Shown here one piece after another: positions 8,258-16,119 of a stretch of DNA of 64,000 nt. Every line of letters starts with the position of its first letter. Positions within the stretch are counted from its first letter, which is position 1. The position numbers and the translations under genes are program-made. Source of the stretch: SZUA-36 sp963801195 (GTDB taxonomy: Bacteria > Pseudomonadota > Gammaproteobacteria > Xanthomonadales > SZUA-36); NCBI GenBank assembly GCA_963801195.1, contig CAWDDX010000007.1:124001-188000 (forward strand), written 5' to 3'. Under the pieces are notes generated by a model that made no database searches, was not told the DNA's origin, and saw only the letters and a list, made by a program, of their open reading frames with translations.

Positions 8258-8572
8258 GGTTAATGCTCCTGCATTCTGTTCTGTATCTGTTTTAATGCAC
8301 GCATCGTGCCAAACTTACGGTTTATTTTAAGATCATGTTTTTTATAAACAAATAAACCAAATCAAATTATTTACGGTTTGCCACTGTCAATCAGTTGGTT
8401 AAATATACCAACAGGTGGTTGAACTTGATAAACCCTGCATAGTCTATTTGCCTGTTGTATTTTCTATGATGATTAAACAGGCATGACATATTCAAGGCTA
8501 CTCATGTAGAATAGCCTCCCTTTATTGACTGGCAATGGGCCAGCAAACAGAAATACTCTGGAGGAATAATCA
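8258..8572. other. Divergent regulatory gap between pspA and the FKBP gene
   Basis: This 315-bp AT-rich gap holds the psp sigma-54 promoter. About 85 bases further upstream is an inverted repeat GTTGGT...ACCAAC (8394-8412), a possible activator (PspF-type) site; that assignment is weak. A plausible sigma-70 promoter for the FKBP gene is ATGACA (8483-8488), an 18-base spacer and TAGAAT (8507-8512). Confidence 0.5.
8296..8312 (-). promoter_or_regulatory. Sigma-54 promoter of pspABC
   Basis: Read on the minus strand, the site is TTGGCACGATGCGTGCA: a perfect -24 element (TTGGCACG) and a -12 element GTGCA at the correct 4-base spacing, one mismatch from TTGCA. It lies about 40 bases upstream of the pspA start. 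Sigma-54 dependence is established for psp operons in enterobacteria. Confidence 0.8.
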
Positions 8573-9253
8573 ATGCGATCCAGACTCGCGCTTACAATAC
8601 TATTAATATTTGCTACAGGATCCGTACTGGCTCAGGACGTAAATTCAGAAAAAGGCAAACTCAGCTATGCAGTTGGTTGGGACATTGGTGCGGATATCGC
8701 ACGCCGCAGCACTGAATTCGATGTGGAATCACTCATCGCTGCTATCCGTGATGTCGTTGCTGATAAAGAGCCAAAAGTCAGTGCTGAAGAAATGCGCGCC
8801 CTGCTAACGGCGCTTCAAGAGAAAGTCCGTGCGGAGCAGGTCGAACAATTCCGGAAGTTGTCTGAAGAAAATCAGGCCGCCAGTGATGCTTTCCTTAAAG
8901 CCAATAAATCAAAGACCGGGATTGTCACGCTTCCCAGCGGTGTGCAATACCGTATCATTGAAGAAGGCGATGGCGCCCGTCCGGGCCTTGACAGCAGAGT
9001 TTCGGTCCATTACCGCGGTTCAAAGCTGGACGGTCATGAATTTGACAGTTCATTTGCGCGTGGTACACCAGAAGAATTTACCGTCAACGCTGTTCTGAAA
9101 GGTTGGCAGGAAGTTTTACCGCTGATGAAGGTGGGTTCTACCTGGCAGGTATTTGTTCCACCCGAATTGGCCTTCGGTGCCCGCGGCAATCCGCCGGTAG
9201 GTCCGAACGAGGCACTGATGTTTGACCTCAAACTGGTTGAAATACTGCAATAA
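8573..9253 (+). CDS. Exported FKBP-type peptidyl-prolyl cis-trans isomerase
   Basis: A periplasmic foldase of the Mip/FkpA type. Residues 1-20 are a signal peptide (RSRLALTILLIFATGSVLA). Residues 25-110 form the helical dimerisation region with the family phrase LSYAVGWDIGADI. The C-terminal FKBP domain (about 118-226) contains VSVHYRGSKLDGHEFDSS and ELAFGARGNPPVGPNEALMFD, the active-site pocket. Start is clear: tctggaggaa ten bases before ATG. It is a single-gene unit closed by a strong terminator. Confidence 0.93.
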   Translation: MRSRLALTILLIFATGSVLAQDVNSEKGKLSYAVGWDIGADIARRSTEFDVESLIAAIRDVVADKEPKVSAEEMRALLTALQEKVRAEQVEQFRKLSEENQAASDAFLKANKSKTGIVTLPSGVQYRIIEEGDGARPGLDSRVSVHYRGSKLDGHEFDSSFARGTPEEFTVNAVLKGWQEVLPLMKVGSTWQVFVPPELAFGARGNPPVGPNEALMFDLKLVEILQ

Positions 9254-9263
9254 AAAATAAAAC

Positions 9264-9295
9264 ACCGGGTGGCGCATGCCACCCGGTTTTTTTTT
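9264..9295 (+). terminator. Rho-independent terminator of the FKBP gene
   Basis: A perfect 10-bp stem (ACCGGGTGGC at 9264-9273, GCCACCCGGT at 9278-9287) with a 4-base loop is followed by a run of eight or more T. Confidence 0.95.
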
Positions 9296-9384
9296 GCCTG
9301 CTGTCCCTGATGGGTGCCCGCTTGCCGTGACGGTACTTTCATGTATTCAGCAGGGCCTGTTGAAAATTACCAGGTCTTGATACC

Positions 9385-10035
9385 ATGCGGGATATGCCAT
9401 CTGAATTGCACAATTTGCTGTTAAGGGCTGTCTCACCATTCGAACACGGCGTGTCCGGGCTAAAATTAAAAGTGTTGCGCAACACTGACGGCAACCGGCT
9501 ACGTCCAAACCGGACCGCTGCAGTTCTTGTGCCTGTGCTGGACAAGCCCGAACCGGAAATCCTGTTGACCGTGCGTTCGGAGCTGTTATTGCATCATCCC
9601 GGGCAAGTCAGTTTTCCGGGAGGCTCAGTTGACCGCAATGACAGGTCGGCCGTTTCCACTGCATTGCGTGAAGCGCAGGAAGAGATTGGGCTGGAATTTT
9701 CCCACGTATCCCCGCTGGGTTTTCTCGACCGTCTGGATACCATATCCGACTACAGGGTGCTTCCCGTCGTTGGTCTTGTCAGACCCACTTTTGTTTGGAA
9801 GCCCGACCTGCGCGAGGTCGCCGAAGTGTTTACTGTTCCTTTAAAACTGGCGGTTGACCATCGCCAATACGTTCACGCGGAAGTCAACTATGGTGGAAAG
9901 ACCCACGTGGTTTCCACGCTCGAGTGGCAGGGATACAAAATTTGGGGTATCACTGCCGCGATTTTACTTAATCTTGGCAGTCGCATGGAGAATTCCAGAC
10001 ACGGGGCAGCAGAATTTGGTCAATGGCAACCCTGA
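9385..10035 (+). CDS. NUDIX hydrolase, CoA pyrophosphatase type (NudL-like)
   Basis: A 216-residue hydrolase likely to cleave CoA or related nucleoside diphosphate derivatives. The extended motif LLHHPGQVSFPGGSVD precedes and overlaps the Nudix box, where ALREAQEEIGL (near residue 95) supplies the metal-binding glutamates. The HPGQVSFPGG phrase is typical of the YeaB/NudL CoA subfamily. It is followed 12-21 bases later by the sulfurtransferase gene, so the two are probably cotranscribed. Confidence 0.85.
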   Translation: MRDMPSELHNLLLRAVSPFEHGVSGLKLKVLRNTDGNRLRPNRTAAVLVPVLDKPEPEILLTVRSELLLHHPGQVSFPGGSVDRNDRSAVSTALREAQEEIGLEFSHVSPLGFLDRLDTISDYRVLPVVGLVRPTFVWKPDLREVAEVFTVPLKLAVDHRQYVHAEVNYGGKTHVVSTLEWQGYKIWGITAAILLNLGSRMENSRHGAAEFGQWQP

Positions 10036-10056
10036 GAATCCGGCTGATTGAATGAT

Positions 10057-10911
10057 ATGCGCAATGAAATACTGATCAGCGCGCAGGAGCTACACGCGGC
10101 AGGAGACAACAAGGTACACCTGGTTTTTGACTGCCGGTTTATTCTCAGTGATACCGGTTCAGGTTACAGGGACTACGTGCAAGCGCATATTCCCGGTGCG
10201 GTATACGCGCATCTGGATCATGATCTGTCCGCTCCCGTCAGTGCAACCAGCGGACGTCATCCCCTGCCAACTGCGGCTGAATTTGCCGCGTTCCTGGCCC
10301 GTTCTGGCTGGCGGCCCGGAATCATTCCGGTCGCCTATGATCATGCAGACGGATCCATCGCAGCCCGGTTATGGTGGTTAATGAAATACTTTGGCCATGA
10401 TTGCGCCGTTTTGCTCGACGGTGGATTTCGTGCCTGGCAAGCAGCCGGCTACGAGCTGGAAAGCGGTCAGGTCAGCACCACCCGGAGCGCGCCAATCAAC
10501 CTGGAGGCAAACGTCGGGTTGGTGCGCTCCACGGCGGAGATTCTGGCCGGCCTGGACGGAAAAGACACAATGCTGGTTGACGTCCGAGCCGGCGAGCGGT
10601 TCAGGGGTGAAATCGAGCCCATTGATCCGGTGGCGGGTCACATTCCCGGAGCCGTCAATTATCCATTTCAGTCAAACCTATTCGCAGACGGCAGGTTCCG
10701 TCCAACGGAAGAGATTCGCGACGAACTGCTGAAGCTGACGGCGAACCACCATCCCGGCGACCTGGTGTATATGTGCGGCTCCGGGGTCACCGCCTGCCAC
10801 GCGATCTTTGCGTCCGAACTGGCTGGCCTGGAAGGATCGAAGCTCTATGCGGGTTCCTGGAGCGAATGGATCAGGGATCCATCCCGTCCGCTGGTACCAA
10901 GATCCCGTTAA
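10057..10911 (+). CDS. Thiosulfate/3-mercaptopyruvate sulfurtransferase (tandem rhodanese)
   Basis: The protein has two rhodanese domains, about residues 5-130 and 155-280. The second has the active-site loop CGSGVT with the catalytic Cys near residue 240; this loop form is typical of mercaptopyruvate sulfurtransferases, while thiosulfate-specific enzymes usually have CR-x-G. The phrase AHIPGAVYAHLDHDL in the first domain is also a family mark. I chose ATG 10057; an in-frame TTG at 10048 would add three residues. Neither has a strong ribosome-binding site, so coupling to the upstream NUDIX gene is likely. The stop is followed at once by a decayed family-A repeat end. Confidence 0.9.
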   Translation: MRNEILISAQELHAAGDNKVHLVFDCRFILSDTGSGYRDYVQAHIPGAVYAHLDHDLSAPVSATSGRHPLPTAAEFAAFLARSGWRPGIIPVAYDHADGSIAARLWWLMKYFGHDCAVLLDGGFRAWQAAGYELESGQVSTTRSAPINLEANVGLVRSTAEILAGLDGKDTMLVDVRAGERFRGEIEPIDPVAGHIPGAVNYPFQSNLFADGRFRPTEEIRDELLKLTANHHPGDLVYMCGSGVTACHAIFASELAGLEGSKLYAGSWSEWIRDPSRPLVPRSR

Positions 10912-10930
10912 CCCGAATATTTCAGCATGG
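10912..10930. repeat. Solitary family-A terminal repeat
   Basis: CCCGAATATTTCAGCATGG directly after the TAA stop resembles the ends of the family-A MITEs, with two or three changes. It is probably the relic of a decayed copy. Confidence 0.5.
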
Positions 10931-10953
10931 CGGATGCACAAGCGGGGTCAGGC

Positions 10954-11153
10954 CACTACTGTCCCACTTATTCCAGATGCCAAGTGCTGAATCAATGATC
11001 AATCGCGGGATTGCGCGACATTTGTTTCGTGCGGACTTCAATTCACCATCTGCCGGGACCGCCAGGGCGGCGCAGTGTCTTGTTTCAGGACACGGCGTGA
11101 ACCCATCCCTGGGGCCCCGGCTCCTTCCACTGATTTTATGTGGGACAGCAGTG
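10954..11153. mobile_element. MITE-like element, family B, copy 1 (200 bp)
   Basis: The element starts CACTACTGTCCCAC and ends GTGGGACAGCAGTG, a 14-bp terminal inverted repeat with one mismatch. It is flanked by perfect 9-bp direct repeats GGGTCAGGC (10945-10953 and 11154-11162), a clean target duplication. The right-hand duplicate contains the stop codon of uvrA (minus strand), so the insertion landed on the gene's last codons and the duplication preserved the frame. There is no open frame of note inside. Confidence 0.92.
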
Positions 11154-11156
11154 GGG

Positions 11157-14027
11157 TCAGGCTGTTTTTTTACGCACGGTCTCGTACCGGTCAAAAAGTT
11201 TTGCAAGGAATTGACCCGTATGTGAGCCCGTGACACGGGCCAGTTGCTCGGGAGTTCCGGTGGCAATGATTTCACCTCCACGGTCACCGCCCTCGGGACC
11301 GAGGTCAATAACCCAGTCCGCCGTTTTGATGACATCGAGGTTGTGTTCGATTACCACCACCGTATTGCCGTGATCACGCAGACGATTCAGCACATGCAAC
11401 AACTGTTTGATGTCATGGAAATGCAATCCGGTGGTAGGCTCGTCCAGTATATACAGTGTCTGCCCGGTATCGCGTTTGGACAACTCCTTGGCGAGCTTGA
11501 TTCTTTGCGCTTCCCCGCCGGACAATGTCGTGGCGCTTTGACCCAGGGTGATATAGGAAAGGCCGACATCCATCAGTGTTTGTAATTTACGCGCCACTGC
11601 AGGGACCGGCGCAAAAAACTCGAGCGCCGCTTCAACGGTCATGCCGAGCACCTCGTGGATGTTCTTTCCCTTGTAATGAACACTGAGGGATTCGCGGTTG
11701 TAGCGTTTTCCATGACACACGTCACAGGGAACGTAAATGTCCGGCAGGAAGTGCATTTCAACCCGGATCAGGCCGTCACCCTGGCAGGCTTCGCAGCGGC
11801 CGCCCTTGACATTGAAACTGAAGCGCCCGGGCTGATAGCCCCGAGCCCGTGCTTCCTGTGTACCGGCAAATAAGTCACGTATGGGGGTGAACAAGCCGGT
11901 ATAGGTCGCCGGGTTTGAACGCGGAGTGCGGCCGATGGGAGACTGGTCAATATCCACCACCTTGTCGAAAAGGTGCAGGTTTTCGACCCTTTCATAGGGT
12001 GCAGGCTGGGTGCTTGAATCGTAAAGCTCCTGGGCCGCCAGCCGGTGCAGGGTATCGTTGATCAGGGTGGATTTGCCGGAACCGGAAACCCCGGTCACGC
12101 AGGTCAGCAGACCGGCCGGTATTTCCAGCGTGACATTCTTGAGGTTATTGCCGGTAGCGCCAATCAGCCTGAAAACCCTTTCGGGATCGACCGGCGTCCG
12201 TTTTTTGGGAATTTCAATTTCCAGTTTTCCGGAAAGGTATTGTCCGGTCAGTGTCGCATCAGAGTTGACCAGGTCTTCCGGCTTTCCGCTGAAAACGACT
12301 TCACCGCCGTGCACGCCGGCGCCCGGTCCCATGTCTACAACGAAATCGGCCATTCGAATGGCCTCTTCATCGTGCTCGACCACGATCACGGTATTACCGA
12401 TATCACGTAAACGGAGCAGTGTTGAAAGCAGGCGCTCGTTATCGCGCTGGTGGAGACCAATGGAGGGTTCATCAAGAATGTACATTACGCCCACAAGGCC
12501 TGCGCCAATCTGGCTTGCAAGCCTGATACGTTGGGCCTCGCCACCGGATAGCGTACCGGCCTTGCGGTCAAGTGTCAGGTAGTCAAGCCCGACATTGACC
12601 AGGAACTGAAGACGCTGATGGACCTCCTTGACGATCTTTTCCGCGATTGCGCCTTTACGTCCACCCAGGACAAGTTCGTCAAAAAACCTCAGGCAACGCA
12701 AAATTGGCCACGCGGTGACAGTGGGTAAGTTGATATCTGCCACGAACACGTGTCTGGCTTGCCGGTTCAGGCGTTGTCCATGGCACTCGGGGCAGGGTTT
12801 GTGTGATATGTACTTGGAAAGTTCTTCGCGGACGATATTCGCGTCGGTTTCGCGGAAGCGTTTCTCAAGATTGGGAATGACGCCGGCAAAGGGGTGGCGT
12901 CGCTTCTGTGTACCCTTCTCGCCAAAATAAGTGAATTCGATAACCTCGTCGCCACTGCCGTAAAGGATAACGTTACGGTGTTTTTCGGACAGTTCCTCGA
13001 ACGGGACCTCAATATCAAAGCCGTAGTGTGACGACAGCGCCTTGATGATCTGGAAGTAATAGGCATTACGGCGGTCCCAGCCCCGGACGGCCCCTCCGGC
13101 CAGGCTTACCTGCGGGTTGCTGACAACGCGTTCCGGGTCAAAAAACTGCGCGATCCCAAGACCGTCGCAACCAGGACAGGCGCCGTTCGGATTGTTGAAA
13201 GAGAACATGCGCGGTTCGATTTCCTGCAAGCTGTAATCACAGTGGACACAGGAATAGCGGGAACTCATCATTTTTTCGGCAGTGACGGCGTCATTGGCGT
13301 CTTCTCCCGTGTTCTCCATCGGGGACAGCAGCGCCAGGCCGTCGGACAGGATCAGCGCCGTTTCAAATGATTCGGCCAGACGCTGCTTGAGATCGGGTCG
13401 CACCCTGAACCTGTCGATGACGACTTCAATCGTGTGATTGCGGCGTAATTCGAGTACGGGCACTTCATTGATCGGGTACACGCTGCCGTCCACGCGGACA
13501 CGGACGTAACCCTGCGCGCGTAATTCCTCAAACAACTGTGCGTGCTCACCCTTGCGGTCACGCACCACGGGCGCCAGCAACATCATCTTCGTGCCTTCAG
13601 GAAGCGCCATCACCTGGTCAACCATCTGGCTGATGGTCTGGGCCTCGAGTGGCTGCCCATGATCGGGACAGCACGGGGTGCCCACGCGGGCCCACAACAG
13701 GCGCAGGTAATCATAGATTTCGGTGATCGTGCCTACCGTGGACCGCGGATTGTGCGAGGTCGACTTCTGTTCGATGGAAATGGCGGGCGAAAGACCTTCG
13801 ATATGGTCGATATCCGGCTTTTCCATAACGGAAAGAAACTGGCGGGCGTAGGCGGACAGTGATTCCACATAACGGCGCTGCCCCTCAGCGTAAATCGTGT
13901 CAAAAGCCAGGGAGGATTTCCCGGAACCGGAAAGTCCGGTGACGACGATCAGTTTGTCCCTTGGCAGATCAAGGTCAATATTGGCCAGGTTGTGAGTGCG
14001 GGCGCCGCGAATCTTGATGGTTTTCAT
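11157..14027 (-). CDS. uvrA: Excinuclease ABC subunit A (UvrA)
   Basis: UvrA is the damage-recognising ATPase of nucleotide excision repair. It has two ABC modules with Walker A motifs VTGLSGSGKSS (N-terminal) and VTGVSGSGKST (middle), two LSGGEAQRI signatures, and zinc-finger cysteines in CVHCDYS...CPGC and CEACQGDG...CDVCHGK. I placed the start at ATG 14027, where MKTIKIRGARTHNLANIDL aligns with known N termini. An in-frame TTG at 14051, 13 bases after a good aggagg, would add eight residues. The stop lies within the 9-bp duplication of a family-B MITE. Confidence 0.96.
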   Translation of the reverse strand: MKTIKIRGARTHNLANIDLDLPRDKLIVVTGLSGSGKSSLAFDTIYAEGQRRYVESLSAYARQFLSVMEKPDIDHIEGLSPAISIEQKSTSHNPRSTVGTITEIYDYLRLLWARVGTPCCPDHGQPLEAQTISQMVDQVMALPEGTKMMLLAPVVRDRKGEHAQLFEELRAQGYVRVRVDGSVYPINEVPVLELRRNHTIEVVIDRFRVRPDLKQRLAESFETALILSDGLALLSPMENTGEDANDAVTAEKMMSSRYSCVHCDYSLQEIEPRMFSFNNPNGACPGCDGLGIAQFFDPERVVSNPQVSLAGGAVRGWDRRNAYYFQIIKALSSHYGFDIEVPFEELSEKHRNVILYGSGDEVIEFTYFGEKGTQKRRHPFAGVIPNLEKRFRETDANIVREELSKYISHKPCPECHGQRLNRQARHVFVADINLPTVTAWPILRCLRFFDELVLGGRKGAIAEKIVKEVHQRLQFLVNVGLDYLTLDRKAGTLSGGEAQRIRLASQIGAGLVGVMYILDEPSIGLHQRDNERLLSTLLRLRDIGNTVIVVEHDEEAIRMADFVVDMGPGAGVHGGEVVFSGKPEDLVNSDATLTGQYLSGKLEIEIPKKRTPVDPERVFRLIGATGNNLKNVTLEIPAGLLTCVTGVSGSGKSTLINDTLHRLAAQELYDSSTQPAPYERVENLHLFDKVVDIDQSPIGRTPRSNPATYTGLFTPIRDLFAGTQEARARGYQPGRFSFNVKGGRCEACQGDGLIRVEMHFLPDIYVPCDVCHGKRYNRESLSVHYKGKNIHEVLGMTVEAALEFFAPVPAVARKLQTLMDVGLSYITLGQSATTLSGGEAQRIKLAKELSKRDTGQTLYILDEPTTGLHFHDIKQLLHVLNRLRDHGNTVVVIEHNLDVIKTADWVIDLGPEGGDRGGEIIATGTPEQLARVTGSHTGQFLAKLFDRYETVRKKTA

Positions 14028-14225
14028 TGATATTGCCGAAACGATTTCCAACCACGTACTATACCCTCCTTTTACGATGAAAGCAGACCTTATAAGCGCA
14101 AGGATGTCAGAACGGGTACCTGAAAAGTCAGGCTGGCCATGACCGGGTCACCACCACGGCGGCCAATTCGTTCCAGATTGTTTTGCATGCACTGCAGGCA
14201 CATTCAGTAATAACGCTTACAGCAG

Positions 14226-14254
14226 TTGACCAGTCAGGATAAAACCGCTAATAT
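14226..14254 (+). promoter_or_regulatory. Sigma-70 promoter of rplU-rpmA
   Basis: TTGACC (14226-14231), a 17-base spacer and TAATAT (14249-14254) form a near-consensus promoter about 45 bases before the rplU start. Confidence 0.8.
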
Positions 14255-14298
14255 TCTCGCCCTTTTCTAGGGCTATTTTAATCCCGGGGCAGTTAACC

Positions 14299-14694
14299 AT
14301 GTACGCAGTATTCGCAACCGGTGGAAAGCAGTATCGCGCTGTCACCGGAGATATATTAAAAATTGAAAAACTTGACGCTGAAAAGGGCGCTTCGGTTGAA
14401 CTCGACCAGGTGCTGATGGTAGGCGAAGGCACCGACGTAAAAGTCGGAACGCCCTACCTGGAAGGCGGAAAAGTTACAGCCACGGTGGTCGAGCACGGCC
14501 GTGGGGATAAAATCCGGATCATTAAATTCAAACGTCGTAAGCACCACATGAAGAAAATGGGTCATCGACAGGATTTCACCCGGATTGAAATTACCGGCAT
14601 CGCAGCTTCAGCGCCGAAAAAGAAGGTAAGCAAAGCCAAGGCTGAAAAGCCCGAAGCGGCGAATCCTGAAACTGAAGCCAGTAGCGAAGCCTAA
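14299..14694 (+). CDS. rplU: 50S ribosomal protein L21
   Basis: The first 103 residues are L21: MYAVFATGGKQYRAVTGDIL, then VMVGEGTDVKVGTPYLEGG and KFKRRKHHMKKMGHRQ, the rRNA-binding basic stretch. A lysine-, alanine- and glutamate-rich tail of about 25 residues (KKKVSKAKAEKPEAANPE) extends beyond the usual C terminus, a variation seen in several proteobacteria. It is followed by rpmA 18 bases later, the standard order. Confidence 0.97.
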   Translation: MYAVFATGGKQYRAVTGDILKIEKLDAEKGASVELDQVLMVGEGTDVKVGTPYLEGGKVTATVVEHGRGDKIRIIKFKRRKHHMKKMGHRQDFTRIEITGIAASAPKKKVSKAKAEKPEAANPETEASSEA

Positions 14695-14712
14695 TTGCAG
14701 AGGAATTGAATC

Positions 14713-14976
14713 ATGGCACATAAAAAAGCAGGTGGTAGTACGCGCAATGGTCGCGATTCCAACCCCAAGTTTCTCGGTGTAAAACGTTACGGTGGCGAGT
14801 TTGTTGACGCAGGAAATATTCTTGTCCGTCAGCGTGGCACCCAGTTTCACGCGGGTGATAACGTCGGTGTAGGTCGTGACCATACACTGTTTGCCCTGAG
14901 TGAAGGCAAGGTTGAGTTCAAGAACCGCGGATTACCAAAACGCAGATTTGTCAGCGTGGTGACTGAAGAAGCCTGA
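14713..14976 (+). CDS. rpmA: 50S ribosomal protein L27
   Basis: An 87-residue L27: MAHKKAGGSTRNGRDSNPK at the start and the conserved GGEFVDAGNILVRQRGT core. The flexible N terminus reaches the peptidyl-transferase centre. It has an agaggaa ribosome-binding site before ATG. A terminator follows, so rplU-rpmA is a two-gene unit and obgE, normally next, is separated from it by a repeat-filled gap. Confidence 0.97.
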   Translation: MAHKKAGGSTRNGRDSNPKFLGVKRYGGEFVDAGNILVRQRGTQFHAGDNVGVGRDHTLFALSEGKVEFKNRGLPKRRFVSVVTEEA

Positions 14977-15001
14977 AGCACCGCTCAGACAAGATTCAGG
15001 A

Positions 15002-15026
15002 AACCCTGCCTCGGCAGGGTTTTTTA
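15002..15026 (+). terminator. Terminator of rplU-rpmA
   Basis: AACCCTGCC (15002-15010) pairs with GGCAGGGTT (15013-15021), followed by a T-run. Confidence 0.93.
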
Positions 15027-15260
15027 TGTTCAGGACGAACGGTACACCGCGGGCGCAGGACGCGCAGGAGCGGTGTGAGGCGTGTCAAATTCGCACGGCA
15101 AGTCCAGAAGACGAAAGGCCATGTTCAAAACCAACGGTACACCGCGGGCGCAGGACGCGCAGGAGCGGTGTGAGGCGTGTCAAATTCGCACGGCAAGTCC
15201 AGAAGACGAAAGGCCATGTTCAAAACCAACGGTATACCGCGGGCGCAGGACGCGCACTAC
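15027..15260. repeat. 95-bp tandem repeat, about 2.4 copies
   Basis: The phrase GGTACACCGCGGGCGCAGG recurs at 15041, 15136 and (as GGTATACC) 15231, a period of exactly 95 bp. The first two units are almost identical, including GTGAGGCGTGTCAAATTC. The third breaks off after GGACGCGCA. A 95-bp period is not a multiple of three, so the repeat is not coding. Such arrays are often variable in copy number. Confidence 0.9.
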
Positions 15261-15326
15261 GTCAATGGATACGCAACCTGAAATTTTCCGTATGGCGGTC
15301 CTTGTTTTTCTTCTGGGTGAGAGGCG

Positions 15327-15431
15327 CCGGGGTGGGCAATCACTTACAAGGACACGCCACAAGTACGTCCCTGTAGGCTCTTCCTCGACTTCCTGTCTCG
15401 TAAGGTCCTGGTAAGTGATTGCCCACCCCGG
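15327..15431. repeat. Large hairpin: 21-bp perfect inverted repeat
   Basis: CCGGGGTGGGCAATCACTTAC (15327-15347) is the exact complement of 15411-15431, enclosing 63 bases. The arms can be extended inward with small mismatches through AAGGAC/GTCCTGG. The loop contains the phrase CGTCCCTGTAGGCTC, like dispersed intergenic repeats of many gammaproteobacteria; no transposase is present. Confidence 0.8.
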
Positions 15432-15513
15432 CTTCAGCCTTACCAGGGTGCGTCTGTCTCAGACCTGTTTTCCATTGTTTTAAACAAAGTGAAAGCTATG
15501 TGGTTAGTTTTAG

Positions 15514-15753
15514 CCCGGATAATTCACCAGGGATCCGGAATTTGCAGCGTAGCTGGCGAAACAGTTTGATCGATCGTTCGAAAAACCATAGCCCGGCTAT
15601 GGTTTGAGAAGGATAGGCCAAAATGTGAAGTCAGATGCGTTGCAAAACCGGATAGGACAAACTGTAATTTTGGAAAAAGGCCAAAAATGCGTATATCACC
15701 ATGAAATTAAATGACATTTGTCATTTGTTCGTCCGCCTTGGTGAAATATTCGG
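15514..15753. mobile_element. MITE-like element, family A, copy 2
   Basis: About 240 bp with the family-A ends and internal stem; nearly identical to copy 3. It is preceded by AGTTTTAG (15506-15513), the same eight bases that separate it from copy 3 (15754-15761), so the element plus flank forms a 248-bp direct tandem duplication. Confidence 0.88.
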
Positions 15754-15761
15754 AGTTTTAG

Positions 15762-16002
15762 CCCGGATAATTCACCAGGGATCCGGAATTTGCAGCGTAG
15801 CTGGCGAAACAGTTTGATCGATCGTTCGAAAAACCATAGCGCGGCTATGGTTTGAGAAGGATAGGCCAAAATGTGAAGTCAGATGCGTTGCAAAACCGGA
15901 TAGGACAAACTGTAATTTTAGAAAAAGGCCAAAAATGCGTGTATCACCATGAAATTAAATGACATTTGTCATTTGTTCGTCCGCCTTGGTGAAATATTCG
16001 GG
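15762..16002. mobile_element. MITE-like element, family A, copy 3
   Basis: A 241-bp copy with CCCGGATAATTCACCAGG at the left and TGGTGAAATATTCGGG at the right, followed by TTAG (16003-16006). Together with the TTAG before copy 2 this again suggests a 4-bp target duplication for the original insertion, later doubled in tandem. It ends about 120 bases before obgE and could influence its transcription. Confidence 0.88.
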
Positions 16003-16119
16003 TTAGGGTGAACCATGTGCAAAAAAACGCAGGGTTGCGAAGGATAAAATCTGCAACCTCCAGAACTGAGAAACCTCCACATACCGTGTATCATGAAGAC
16101 CCTACAGGATTGACCAAAT

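Noticed and set aside
7508..8263. A 251-codon plus-strand frame opposite pspA and pspB
   Set aside because: It is the antisense shadow of two well-supported psp genes; the product is cysteine- and phenylalanine-rich with no family.
15027..15260. CRISPR array
   Set aside because: The units are directly adjacent 95-bp copies without unique spacers, and no cas gene is near.
15026..15414. Overlapping frames of 110-116 codons through the 95-bp repeats
   Set aside because: The 95-bp period shifts frame at each unit, and the predicted peptides merely repeat RAQDAQERCEACQIRT in turn; no start signal.
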